44,989 bases of DNA from Candidatus Poseidoniales archaeon (GTDB lineage: Archaea; Thermoplasmatota; Poseidoniia; Poseidoniales; Thalassarchaeaceae). The stretch lies in the NCBI GenBank assembly GCA_012959435.1, contig DUDF01000202.1, forward strand, positions 1 to 44,989, given 5' to 3'. Every line of letters starts with the position of its first letter. The first letter of the stretch is position 1. This document shows, in pieces, positions 16,839-25,608 of the stretch. Position numbers and translations under genes: made by a program. The notes under the pieces are model-generated. The model was not told the origin of the DNA and did not search any database. It saw only the letters and a list, made by a program, of their open reading frames with translations.

Positions 16839-18224
16839 TTAACGACGTCTTCCCTTACGTTTTGCCCTTCTGTCTTTCTTACCACTATGGGACTGCTCCC
16901 AAGCCCTTCCACCCATGCTTCGTTCAACATCCATATCATATGAACTTCGGAACTTATTTTCTGGTGCTCGGAAACCACGGGGTAAATCACCTGCTGATTT
17001 GATTGAAACTTTAACTTCGTATTGCTCTTCTAAACCCTTCACAGTTGAGCCGCCTTGACCAACAAGGACACCTATCGCTGAATCATCAACATAGACTTCT
17101 ACACTTCCACCAGAGAATTTTACATGATGGATTCTGATTCCAAAATCTTCTGAAAGGCGGTCTTTGAGTTGGGCTGAAGCAAGGAGTTGCATTGGTGACA
17201 TTTCGTCTCCAGACGCTTGTCCATCTGCATCAACAATACATATTTGTTCACCAAATGAGAAAATTTCGTTCAAAACTTTGCCATCGGGGTATCGTTTCAC
17301 TAGGATTACAGGCCTAGCCAAATCAGATTGCATTCCTGATGGTGCTTTGACTGCCATTTCTAATTGTAAAACTTCACCGATTTTACCCTTTTCAACATGG
17401 ATTACTGTTGTTAATATCTGCGCGAGAATTCCTAATTCAACCCGCCCAATCATTCGCTGAATCGCTTCTAACGCAGAAGCTGAATGAGTAACACCAAGCA
17501 AACCAAGACCTGCCAAACGGCAATCGCCAAATACTTCGAAATCTTTGGTCTTACGAACTTCATCATACACGATAAAATCGGGTCTTGCTAAGAATAAGAT
17601 GTCAGCAGTCAATTCCATTGAACCGCGCGAACGGTCATCCTCGGCTAGAGGTGCATATTGGGTTACTCTTTGGGGTAACTGCAAATCTCTTGGGCTTTCC
17701 ATTGTTTTGACAACTGCTCCTTCGCTGTCTAACCAGCGAGCAATTGCACTTGCTAATGTTGATTTTCCTGAGCCTGGCATCCCACTAACGAGTGTTCCTT
17801 GATTTTGCAAATCTGCAATTAATTTCAAGAGATTTTCGTCTAAATCGTAATCATCAAGGTCTGGTTGTGCTACAGGCCGAACGACAATCATTTCCCACCC
17901 ATCAGAGAATGGTGGCCAAGAAATTGTTACTCGTAAATCACCAACTTGCATGACTTTGCAACCATGGCGATCAATTTCTACAAAACAATCACTGCGTGTA
18001 TCAGTGTGTTGTTCAAGAGTGATTTCCAAACCTTGGTACATCTCTTCAATTAGTGAACTGCTAAACGCCTCCACCTCAAGTTCAACGACTTCCAATTCAG
18101 TAATGTGGCCACGTTTAACGCGGGGAGGGCAATCTGCCTTCAAAAAAACCGTACTTACTGTAAGGTCTGAAAGCAAATTTTCCAGAGCATCTGGAATCGG
18201 TGGGTGGTCGCCAAATTTTGCCAT
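16839..18224 (-). CDS. PINA-like ATPase with KH domain, lacking the PIN domain
   Basis: This is a VirB11/PilT-type ATPase of the archaeal PINA family. The N-terminal 110 residues match the linker domain that follows the PIN nuclease in PINA. The ATPase core has Walker A GMPGSGKST (about residues 148-156), Walker B DFIVYDEVRK (about 216-225), and the conserved GLGLLGVTHSASALEAIQRM helix. A KH-type nucleic-acid-binding segment SAIGVLVGQGGSTVKGLEE (GxGG near 389-392) follows, and the end is very basic (KKDRRAKRKGRRR). PINA in Sulfolobus promotes Holliday junction migration, but the PIN domain is missing here. ATG 18224 is chosen. The TTG at 18254 would overlap the upstream gene by 20 bases. Confidence 0.88.
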   Translation of the reverse strand: MAKFGDHPPIPDALENLLSDLTVSTVFLKADCPPRVKRGHITELEVVELEVEAFSSSLIEEMYQGLEITLEQHTDTRSDCFVEIDRHGCKVMQVGDLRVTISWPPFSDGWEMIVVRPVAQPDLDDYDLDENLLKLIADLQNQGTLVSGMPGSGKSTLASAIARWLDSEGAVVKTMESPRDLQLPQRVTQYAPLAEDDRSRGSMELTADILFLARPDFIVYDEVRKTKDFEVFGDCRLAGLGLLGVTHSASALEAIQRMIGRVELGILAQILTTVIHVEKGKIGEVLQLEMAVKAPSGMQSDLARPVILVKRYPDGKVLNEIFSFGEQICIVDADGQASGDEMSPMQLLASAQLKDRLSEDFGIRIHHVKFSGGSVEVYVDDSAIGVLVGQGGSTVKGLEEQYEVKVSIKSAGDLPRGFRAPENKFRSSYDMDVERSMGGRAWEQSHSGKKDRRAKRKGRRR

Positions 18225-18234
18225 AATTATCCAC

Positions 18235-18570
18235 TCAAATGGGTTCCCCTTCAAAATTAGTCATACACCAGTGCATGAATAAAACCGAAGATATGGCCAT
18301 TGATATTGCGCCAATAAATGGAAATTCGAAAGTACCAGACATTACCACATACAAAACAACGCCAATAAGTGTGAGAAAAATCATATTTCCAATAGTTGCT
18401 ACTCGTAAATCCAACCCCGAAATTACCTCATTACGGTTTGCCATAATCCACCACACTAGGGCAACAATACCAACCAGCGTGACATAGCCCACAAGCATTC
18501 CAACCGTTTGACCAAGGGCCGAAACATAGAGGTTGTAAAGAGGGCCGAGGAAGGATTGTGCTAGGTTCAT
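18235..18570 (-). CDS. Small membrane protein with three spans
   Basis: About 111 residues with three clear hydrophobic segments: GQTVGMLVGYVTLVGIVALV, IGNMIFLTLIGVVLYVVM and FPFIGAISMAISSVLFMHW. Short charged connections lie between them (ANRNEVISGLDLR). No known family is recognised. ATG 18570 follows AGGTGGG at a reasonable distance, while the GTG at 18582 lies inside that ribosome site. The PINA-like gene starts ten bases after this stop codon, so the two are very probably co-transcribed. A functional link to the ATPase is possible but rests only on this spacing. Confidence 0.7.
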   Translation of the reverse strand: MNLAQSFLGPLYNLYVSALGQTVGMLVGYVTLVGIVALVWWIMANRNEVISGLDLRVATIGNMIFLTLIGVVLYVVMSGTFEFPFIGAISMAISSVLFMHWCMTNFEGEPI

Positions 18571-18625
18571 GTGTTGTCCCACCTATATCTGATTCTTGAA
18601 TGCTCTCTCAAAGATTTTGGTAAAA

Positions 18626-19639
18626 TTACTCTCTACCAGCCGCCCTTAGTGCAGAGGAAACCATACCCACGCCCTCCAAACCCACTTTTCCTGATGCAAA
18701 CGGGATGTCATTATTTTCTCCGTTTGCATGTGAGATGAAGGCCCTCAATTCTGCTGTTAAACTTGGCTCACCGAGTGGTAATTCAATGCGCTCACGAGGG
18801 GCTGCATCAAAACCCCCCCATTGTTGCCCATGGGCATTATTTGGGTGGTGGTGAATCCATAATCCTGAATGGTCGAGGTAATCAATAGCCAATGATGCAT
18901 CTTGACCAATTATTCGTAGCACCCTGACTTTACCTTGGATTCTACTTCGCCATGATACAGTTACTACTGTTGATACCCCGTTTGGGTTACCGCCTGAATT
19001 TTCAGGGAAAACCATCTCAATAATTGCATGGTCCTCAATTTTTGGATTATCAGAGGGTAACGCCATGCAATTGATTTTACTTGGTTCAATGTCACCCATC
19101 AAATCTTTCATGATATCCATATCGTGGATTGCTAAGGCTGCAATAACCCCAATATCTGGTCTTGGTTCTCTTACAGAAAGACGGTCCGATTCAATGTGAA
19201 GAATTGGACCAAGTGTACCGTCTGCGATGAGTTCTGCTGCTTTACGTACAGCAGCATGATATCGGAATAAATGGCCAACCATCAATACTTGACCTGTTTT
19301 TTTAGCGCTGGCTAGAACTTCCTTGGCCTGATCCTCACTCATTGCTAGTGGTTTTTCAACCAGGACATCAATTCCTTGTTCCATCAATGAAATCGCTAGT
19401 GGTGCATGCTGAGGGGTTGGTGTAGCAATTGTTGCGGCACCGACGCCTAGGGATTTGAGGTCGTTAGCATCAGTACACCATTCACAATCAAACTCTGATG
19501 CCATGCTTTCAGCACGTTCTGCATCAACATCACAAACGACTAGTTCAGAGATTAAGCCGTTAGATTTCAATGCAGCTAGAGTCCGGACATGATTACGCCC
19601 CCAATAGCCGGTTCCGACCACTGCCATTTTCAAACTCAT
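18626..19639 (-). CDS. Gfo/Idh/MocA-family NAD(P)-dependent oxidoreductase
   Basis: The Rossmann start MAVVGTGYWGRNHVRTL binds the dinucleotide. ATIATPTPQHAPLAISLMEQG and the hallmark VEKPLA give the active-site Lys of the family. MVGHLFRYHAAV and the His-containing ALAIHDMDIM continue the C-terminal substrate domain. These enzymes oxidise or reduce sugars or inositols, often UDP-sugars used for surface polysaccharide. The neighbouring glycosyltransferase, which is divergent, would fit that, but the exact substrate is not visible. ATG 19639 is preferred; a GTG at 19669 would add ten residues without a typical role. Confidence 0.9.
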   Translation of the reverse strand: MSLKMAVVGTGYWGRNHVRTLAALKSNGLISELVVCDVDAERAESMASEFDCEWCTDANDLKSLGVGAATIATPTPQHAPLAISLMEQGIDVLVEKPLAMSEDQAKEVLASAKKTGQVLMVGHLFRYHAAVRKAAELIADGTLGPILHIESDRLSVREPRPDIGVIAALAIHDMDIMKDLMGDIEPSKINCMALPSDNPKIEDHAIIEMVFPENSGGNPNGVSTVVTVSWRSRIQGKVRVLRIIGQDASLAIDYLDHSGLWIHHHPNNAHGQQWGGFDAAPRERIELPLGEPSLTAELRAFISHANGENNDIPFASGKVGLEGVGMVSSALRAAGRE

Positions 19640-19740
19640 TGACCGGCCGAACCTACACCCCTCTTTCACGCTACCGGAATTCCCATCTAGTGACTCATGT
19701 CGGCGGTTTGTCTGATATAGGGTAAGCAGAAGCGAGAATC

Positions 19741-21006
19741 ATGGTGGGGCTGTTAATCGCTGCTGTTCGGGACCTAGACCCCCCTGCTGGTGGCGCTGAG
19801 ATGAGTCTTGCAACTCTTCTCAAAGGTGTGTGTGAGCCGGGTCCACTTCCTGAAGCTGATATTCTCTATTTACCAAGTCGCGATTCACCTCATATTGACC
19901 CTGCAATACTCCAACAAGCATGGAGGGCGAAAATTTTCCAATCTGATGCCCGTGGTGGAGCGACCCTACTTACTTCTGATTCAAAATTAGAAAGGATGAC
20001 TGTTAAACTCCAAATTGAAGATTGGTGGTCTGGTCTTGCTTGGCGACTAAGAGGCAAAAGTGGGCAACCTAGCCCTAAATTTCAGCGCCGGCATCTGAAA
20101 AAAAGTAACAAGAAATTCGCTAAAATGCTGAAAGCAAAAATTGCTGAAGCAAAGGAACAAACCGAAAAAAGTGGGTTGCCAGTCCTTGGTATCACTCAAT
20201 TACATTGGTCCGCTGGCGCAGCAGAAGTTTTCAAAGAATTACATATTCCATATGTGGTATTCGTAAGAGATGAATTACAGTTCATCCAACCAGATATTTA
20301 TCGCGATAGTTTAGAAGGAGCTGCAGCAATATGCTGTGCTGGAGAAGGTTTGGGCCAACAGGTTGCCGAGACATTCAATGTAAAAGCAATCAGAAATGTT
20401 CGGCTTCCAGTTGATTTTGCAGAGCAGTTTGGAGCAATTGAAGAGATTGAGACATCCCGCGCTAGCGGCTTGGCAAATCGTGCTAAAAATGATGATTTAA
20501 ACACCCCTAGGATTGCAATTGTTGGTGTTACTCCCGAGAAAGGATATGAATTCTACCAGCATCTTTTACCCCATCTCTCAAGCCTCTGGCCAGAAGCACG
20601 CGTTGATGTTTATGGGGGGGGTGCATACGCTGAGGAATTAGGTAAATTTGACAATGCCACATGGCATGGACACACACCCGTTAGTGAGGTCTTTAGCCGC
20701 TGTGACGTACATCTCCTAACTGTAGTCTCAACTGGTTCATGGGGTCGGGTGATTAATGAGGCGGGATTATTTGGAGTCCCATCCGTTTCAATATCAATAG
20801 GGAGTCAACCAGAGGCTGTTGGTGATGGTGGAATGGTTGTTGACAAAGCAGCCGATCTAGATGTTTGGGTTAACGCCCTGCGTACCACATACACCCAACG
20901 AGATGAATTAGGAGAATTAGCAAGGAAGCATGCTAGAATTGTTGACCACCGCCGTTCTATTGCTGCTTTTCGCTCAGTCATCAAGGAGTTCTCTGAGGGA
21001 TTGTGA
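19741..21006 (+). CDS. GT4-family glycosyltransferase
   Basis: This is a GT-B fold glycosyltransferase with a retaining GT4 layout. The N-terminal domain opens with LIAAVRDLDPPAGGAEMSLA, including the family's GGAE loop. The C-terminal domain has IVGVTPEKGYEFYQHLL, RVDVYGGGAYAEEL, TWHGHTPVSEVFSRCDVHLL and the donor-binding stretch GSWGRVINEAGLFGVPSVS, where the Glu fits the EX7E-type site. It probably acts at the inner face of the membrane on lipid or protein glycans. An internal basic helix (about residues 110-140) may contact lipid. A TATA-like GATATAG about 25 bases before the ATG suggests a leaderless transcript. Its TGA overlaps the next ATG by one base. Confidence 0.87.
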   Translation: MVGLLIAAVRDLDPPAGGAEMSLATLLKGVCEPGPLPEADILYLPSRDSPHIDPAILQQAWRAKIFQSDARGGATLLTSDSKLERMTVKLQIEDWWSGLAWRLRGKSGQPSPKFQRRHLKKSNKKFAKMLKAKIAEAKEQTEKSGLPVLGITQLHWSAGAAEVFKELHIPYVVFVRDELQFIQPDIYRDSLEGAAAICCAGEGLGQQVAETFNVKAIRNVRLPVDFAEQFGAIEEIETSRASGLANRAKNDDLNTPRIAIVGVTPEKGYEFYQHLLPHLSSLWPEARVDVYGGGAYAEELGKFDNATWHGHTPVSEVFSRCDVHLLTVVSTGSWGRVINEAGLFGVPSVSISIGSQPEAVGDGGMVVDKAADLDVWVNALRTTYTQRDELGELARKHARIVDHRRSIAAFRSVIKEFSEGL

Positions 21007-21923
21007 TGGCTTACACTGAAGTCTCATTCGACGAGGCTTCTGCCTTCATTAACCTAGCAAACATTGCTAAATTAAGAGAAATAACACCACTTAAGGGTGG
21101 TTGGGCGAATTCAAATTATTTAGTCACCTTAGAAGATGATACCGAGTTGGTTTTGAAAGTCTGGGATGAGCGGCCCCCTGCTGAAGTTGAAAATATAATT
21201 GAACAAAGTTGTTGGTTGGAAAAACATGGAATACCAACACCAAACGCATTAATTCTGGAAAACGGTAAGAGAATGCTTGTCAAAAATGGACAAGCGTGGA
21301 TGTTAATGCCGTTCGTGAGAGGTGGGTGGCTTCCTTCTGACCCTAAATCACTCTATGATTTGGGAAGAGTGCAGGCGAAGTTACACGAAGTACCAATTTG
21401 TGATGGTCTTTCATCAACTTTTTCAATTGGATATGTTCTTTGGCAGCAAATGATTGATGATGCAAAGAAAAATAATACTACCACCCCCTTTATCGAATTA
21501 TTGCAAACAGAAATGGCGGCATTAAAGGAAAGTATCCCAGAGGATTTGCCTCGTGGAATTATTCACGGGGACCTCTATCCCGACAACGTAATTGGGGTAG
21601 AAGGAGAAGTGCGGGCACTACTAGATTTTGAAGAAATTTGCATTGAATCCTTAGCCATGGATTTGGTTACAACATACGTTGGATTTGGCTGGAAGGATGG
21701 TTTGCCGGTTCCTGAATTGTGGTATGCGTTGTTGGCTGGATATCAGTCGGTTCGGCCATTGACAGATGCAGAACATGCATCCCTTTCCGACCTACACCGA
21801 TATTCGGTTCTAGCAGTCGCTGCTTGGCGTTATTGGCAATTCGTGATTAATATACCTGGAACAGAACACACCAATAGATATGTGGAAATGATTGAACGGT
21901 TGGATAAGCCGTTGCCTTTCTAA
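21006..21923 (+). CDS. APH-family small-molecule kinase (homoserine-kinase-II-like)
   Basis: The protein has the aminoglycoside-phosphotransferase/choline-kinase fold. KGGWANSNYLV forms the nucleotide loop, VLKVW holds the ATP-binding Lys, GIIHGDLYPDNV is the Brenner catalytic loop and LLDFEE the metal-binding segment. The layout and the phrase HGDLYPDNV resemble ThrB2-type homoserine kinases, but many APH members phosphorylate sugars or amino alcohols. Its translational overlap with the glycosyltransferase (TGATG) argues for a sugar or glycolipid substrate here. ATG 21006 is preferred over GTG 21003. No membrane segment is visible. Confidence 0.85.
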   Translation: MAYTEVSFDEASAFINLANIAKLREITPLKGGWANSNYLVTLEDDTELVLKVWDERPPAEVENIIEQSCWLEKHGIPTPNALILENGKRMLVKNGQAWMLMPFVRGGWLPSDPKSLYDLGRVQAKLHEVPICDGLSSTFSIGYVLWQQMIDDAKKNNTTTPFIELLQTEMAALKESIPEDLPRGIIHGDLYPDNVIGVEGEVRALLDFEEICIESLAMDLVTTYVGFGWKDGLPVPELWYALLAGYQSVRPLTDAEHASLSDLHRYSVLAVAAWRYWQFVINIPGTEHTNRYVEMIERLDKPLPF

Positions 21924-22006
21924 TATCTAAAAAAACATCAAGGTACGCGAGACAGCGCTGTAAACTCTCAATATTGTTTAATGAAATGGATTAATAATAA
22001 AACACC

Positions 22007-22025
22007 CCCACCGTTATACGGTGGG
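22007..22025 (+). terminator. GC-rich hairpin between kinase and surface-protein genes
   Basis: CCCACCG, loop TTATA, CGGTGGG, seven perfect pairs. It lies 84 bases after the kinase stop and about 30 before the next start. It may end the upstream transcript or act in the leader of the surface-protein gene. Confidence 0.45.
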
Positions 22026-22053
22026 CTTTAGTCCGATAAATAGGTGAGTGAAC

Positions 22054-25000
22054 ATGCAACGAAGTAAAATGTTGTCTCGCGTTATTTCGATTATATTGAT
22101 TACCACGATGTTAGGTTCAATGTTACCTCTATCCCCAATTGCTTCAGCAGAGTCAGAAATCATTTATGTTGATGCTCTGAGTTGTTCACCTACATCACCA
22201 GTTGGTGATGGTTCCTCAGCATTTCCATTTTGTTCCATATCTGAATCCATTTTAGCCTCGTCTTCTGGAGATACAATTGAAGTTGCGAGTGGTACATACA
22301 ACTTGACTCAATCAATTTCCATTCCTCATTCTATTACAATCAATGGAGCAAAAAGCACTATCAGCGCGCTCACACGGACTGCAGGTGATAGCAGTGAAAG
22401 TACCATTGATGCACGGGCATCGAGCGGCGCTTTCACGATTACCAGTAGTAATGTCTCAATTTCTGGATTTGACATACTTGGTGATGAAAATACAAGATTT
22501 GGATTTTCGATATCAGGCAATAACATCAACCTTTCAAACATAGAAATTCAAAACAACATCATCCATGGCATGGCAAAAAAGTTAGATCAAATGCGTACTA
22601 CTTCGTGGGGAATTCTTACTGAAGCAAAGGGCCCTGGTTTCACTACAAATACACTTGACGGACTTCATATTCATGGAAATCACATTTATGAAATCGGGGG
22701 ATTCAATGATTCAATTGGACTTGGTATATCTCTTCATGAAGTTGTTTCAGAGCAGATTGATGGTGGTGCGCTGATAGAAAATAACCGTTTTTCCAATATA
22801 CACGATGGATTATGGCTAGGAGTAAATACCCCGGGTATGGGCGTGGTTGCCCAAGAGGAAATAGCGATTTATCCAACAGACTACCAAAGTGGTATCACGT
22901 TAAAAAATAATGAATACAACGATATTAGTGTTGGAGCGGCATTGCAAGTATCAGAAAGAGGCGTGTTTAATGAGCAGGGTACTGATTTCCAATCAGTTGA
23001 TGTGTACCTCATTAATATCAATTTCACCACTACAGTCAATGAAAATAATCTTGGCCCTTTCGCAAAAATAACTGAAAAAAATATAACATATAACATTGAT
23101 GAATCCTCAGCATATTTCGCTAGCCCGACTCTAGCAATCTCAGAGACATTGGCTCGTTCATTATCTGTTGCCCACACCATCACGTTATCAAGTGGGGTTT
23201 TTGATGAGGACTTACTCATATCCCCTACAAGACAACTTAGCAACTTATTGATTACAACAACAGAAAATGGTAATCCCACATTTACGGGTGGTATCCATTT
23301 ACTAGGAACGTATGGCCTGAATAATATCACAATTGAAGGTTTGACGATACAAGGAGAAGCGACCCCTGGTATTGCATTCAATATTGATAGTAGTGCAGGT
23401 ATCTCAGATCTTACAATCAAAAATATGACAATTAATGGGGGGGGGAACACCCGTTCTGGAATTATTGCATCAGGCTTGGCTGGTTCAATAATAGTTGAAG
23501 ATAACAATTTCAATGATTTAGATGGGCCATATGTTTACACAACCACGCCAGATGGAATTGATTCTTCGGCTGGGCAAATATCCTCACTTAGTTTCTCGAA
23601 TAATGTGATTGCCGACTCCCTTGGTAGTGTCCAAATAATTCCCGCTTTCAACCTAATTTCATCGGGCAGCGTCATCAACAATTCTTTTACTAACAGTGGT
23701 TCAAATTCAGTTCCAATGATTTCAATTTCAAATGCTGCAGTATTAACAATAGATTACAACGAGTTACATAATCTTGGCACATCTGTAGGGATTTCTGTTC
23801 AAGACGCGCGTTATTTGAGTGTTTCAAGCAACAATTTCTCAGACTTAGATTATGCCATCACAGTCAGCGAATCAAATGCAGGTATAATACAAAGTACCAC
23901 TTTCAATGATAACTCCTTCACAGATATTGGCATCTATGCAATAGAAGTGCCAATAGTATTGACGGCCCCGGTGGTTGTGAATCAAAATTGGTTTGGAACC
24001 ACAAATATTACTGAAATATATGGTATGGTGCAAGGTAATACACAAATTGGGGAACAATGGAATTCATGGCCCGGTGAAGATACTGATGATGATGGCTGGG
24101 CAAATGAATTTGATTTATGCCCCGGATACAATGACGCTATCGACATTGATGTAGATGGCATACCCGATGGTTGTGATTCATTGATTGACCGGGATAATGA
24201 CTTAATCTCGGATGGAGAAGATAATTGCCTTACTATAATGAATTATGACCAAGCTAACTATGATAACGATACTTACGGCGATTTATGTGATAACGATGAT
24301 GATAATGATGGCATGCCCGATGAAGAAGATGGCAGCCCCTTGGACGCGTGCCCACGCGGAGGAGAAAAGTATTGGACCCGTACAATGGTAACAGACCCGG
24401 ATGGGGATGGATGTCATAATCAAAGAGAAGATGATGATGATGATAACGACGGTCTTGTTGATGCTAACGATGCATGTGATGGCCCCGGACAAACTCTAAA
24501 CTGGATTTCTAATGGCACTACTGATTATGATGCAGATGGTTGTAAGGATTCTAATGAAGATTTAGATGATGATAATGATGGCATTGATGATTCCACTGAT
24601 TCATGCCCTGTTGGTGAATTGAATTGGAATTCAAGTAGAGAAAACGACTTTGATACAGATGGTTGTAACGATTCTAATGAAGATTTAGATGATGATAACG
24701 ATGGAATACTAGATTCTGAGGATATTTGTCCTAAACAATATGTAAATAATGTAACAGATAAAGATGGTGATGGTTGCTTTGACGATACTACAACAGAATT
24801 ATCTTTTACAGAACGTTTTATGAATGGTGACCTATTAATTTTAGGTGTCGTAATGATTTCAATAATAATGATATTCGTTGTTGGAATTATAATATATATG
24901 CGAAATATAAATGATGAATTGAGGAATAAAATGATTGTTAGTGTGAATGGCGCTGATACACTAAGAAGATTAACAACCATCTCAAATCGTGTTAAAACAA

Positions 25001-25497
25001 TATATATGGAAAAAACACTGACACAAGTTGATTACGATAAAATTCAAAAATTAATCGAAGAACGGAGAGCATTATTTGGAGAAGATGCAATTATAGAATT
25101 TGAAAAAGGTAATGAAGATTTAGCGCTTGTTTTTGCAAAAGCGGTGGATCTAGACCTAACAAATGACGAAGCGGTTGCACGAATGAATGAAAATATTGAA
25201 TGTGGCAGATTTGAACCAGAATACTACCTAAAAATGTGGAAGAAGAGGATTAAAGCAAGTACAGACACTTCTAAACCATCAAGTAAAGAAAAAGTGAAAA
25301 CCACTGATTCCAAAAATCCACAAGCGGAAACCATGGATTCGCCCCCGGCTCTTACAAAAAATCAATTAACAAAAATGAAGAAAGCTGAATTGATTGCATT
25401 CGCCAAAGAGAGAGGTTTGTTGACTAGCGGGACCAAACCGATTCTAATCGAACGCATATTATCTGACGCAGCCCCTCCTGTTGATGAAAAAGAATGA
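22054..25497 (+). CDS. Giant surface protein: beta-helix, TSP3 stalk, one span, cytoplasmic SAP motif
   Basis: Signal peptide of about 32 residues ends near ASAES. From about 35 to 640 the sequence shows short strand-turn repeats with Asn ladders (for example FSGFDIL-type SNVSISGFDI and LSVSSNNFSDLDYAITVSES). This is typical of a right-handed parallel beta-helix of the NosD/pectate-lyase type with a DUF1565-like start. Residues about 674-915 hold thrombospondin type 3 repeats with DxDxDG Ca2+ loops (DTDDDGWANEFDLCP, DLDDDNDGIDDSTDSCP). A single span lies near 925-950. The 180-residue cytoplasmic tail ends in a SAP-like helix pair (LTKMKKAELIAFAKERGL, about 1103-1120). ATG 22054 follows AGGTGAG. 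Adhesion or glycan binding outside is likely. The SAP tail is unexpected on a membrane protein. Confidence 0.88.
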   Translation: MQRSKMLSRVISIILITTMLGSMLPLSPIASAESEIIYVDALSCSPTSPVGDGSSAFPFCSISESILASSSGDTIEVASGTYNLTQSISIPHSITINGAKSTISALTRTAGDSSESTIDARASSGAFTITSSNVSISGFDILGDENTRFGFSISGNNINLSNIEIQNNIIHGMAKKLDQMRTTSWGILTEAKGPGFTTNTLDGLHIHGNHIYEIGGFNDSIGLGISLHEVVSEQIDGGALIENNRFSNIHDGLWLGVNTPGMGVVAQEEIAIYPTDYQSGITLKNNEYNDISVGAALQVSERGVFNEQGTDFQSVDVYLININFTTTVNENNLGPFAKITEKNITYNIDESSAYFASPTLAISETLARSLSVAHTITLSSGVFDEDLLISPTRQLSNLLITTTENGNPTFTGGIHLLGTYGLNNITIEGLTIQGEATPGIAFNIDSSAGISDLTIKNMTINGGGNTRSGIIASGLAGSIIVEDNNFNDLDGPYVYTTTPDGIDSSAGQISSLSFSNNVIADSLGSVQIIPAFNLISSGSVINNSFTNSGSNSVPMISISNAAVLTIDYNELHNLGTSVGISVQDARYLSVSSNNFSDLDYAITVSESNAGIIQSTTFNDNSFTDIGIYAIEVPIVLTAPVVVNQNWFGTTNITEIYGMVQGNTQIGEQWNSWPGEDTDDDGWANEFDLCPGYNDAIDIDVDGIPDGCDSLIDRDNDLISDGEDNCLTIMNYDQANYDNDTYGDLCDNDDDNDGMPDEEDGSPLDACPRGGEKYWTRTMVTDPDGDGCHNQREDDDDDNDGLVDANDACDGPGQTLNWISNGTTDYDADGCKDSNEDLDDDNDGIDDSTDSCPVGELNWNSSRENDFDTDGCNDSNEDLDDDNDGILDSEDICPKQYVNNVTDKDGDGCFDDTTTELSFTERFMNGDLLILGVVMISIIMIFVVGIIIYMRNINDELRNKMIVSVNGADTLRRLTTISNRVKTIYMEKTLTQVDYDKIQKLIEERRALFGEDAIIEFEKGNEDLALVFAKAVDLDLTNDEAVARMNENIECGRFEPEYYLKMWKKRIKASTDTSKPSSKEKVKTTDSKNPQAETMDSPPALTKNQLTKMKKAELIAFAKERGLLTSGTKPILIERILSDAAPPVDEKE

Positions 25498-25503
25498 AAC
25501 GTT

Positions 25504-25533
25504 TTGATTGATCAACAATCAATTTTGATTGTT
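25504..25533. terminator. Alternating inverted repeats between convergent genes
   Basis: TTGATTG (25504-25510), CAATCAA (25516-25522) and TTGATTG (25525-25531) alternate. The middle arm can pair with either neighbour, giving two mutually exclusive hairpins. A bidirectional terminator between the surface protein and topoisomerase IB is the simplest reading. Confidence 0.45.
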
Positions 25534-25608
25534 CAGAATATTCTCATTTACAAGTGTTGATGGACATTTTGAAGTGCAGTAAAAGGAAGGGTGGTGAATA
25601 ATACCACA

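Noticed and set aside
22881-23513. Minus-strand 210-codon ORF inside the beta-helix gene
   Set aside because: No ribosome site and no recognisable domain; the plus-strand gene explains the region.
24061-24800. GAT-rich repeats read as a DNA-level microsatellite
   Set aside because: They are explained by Asp-rich TSP3 Ca2+ loops in a single reading frame.
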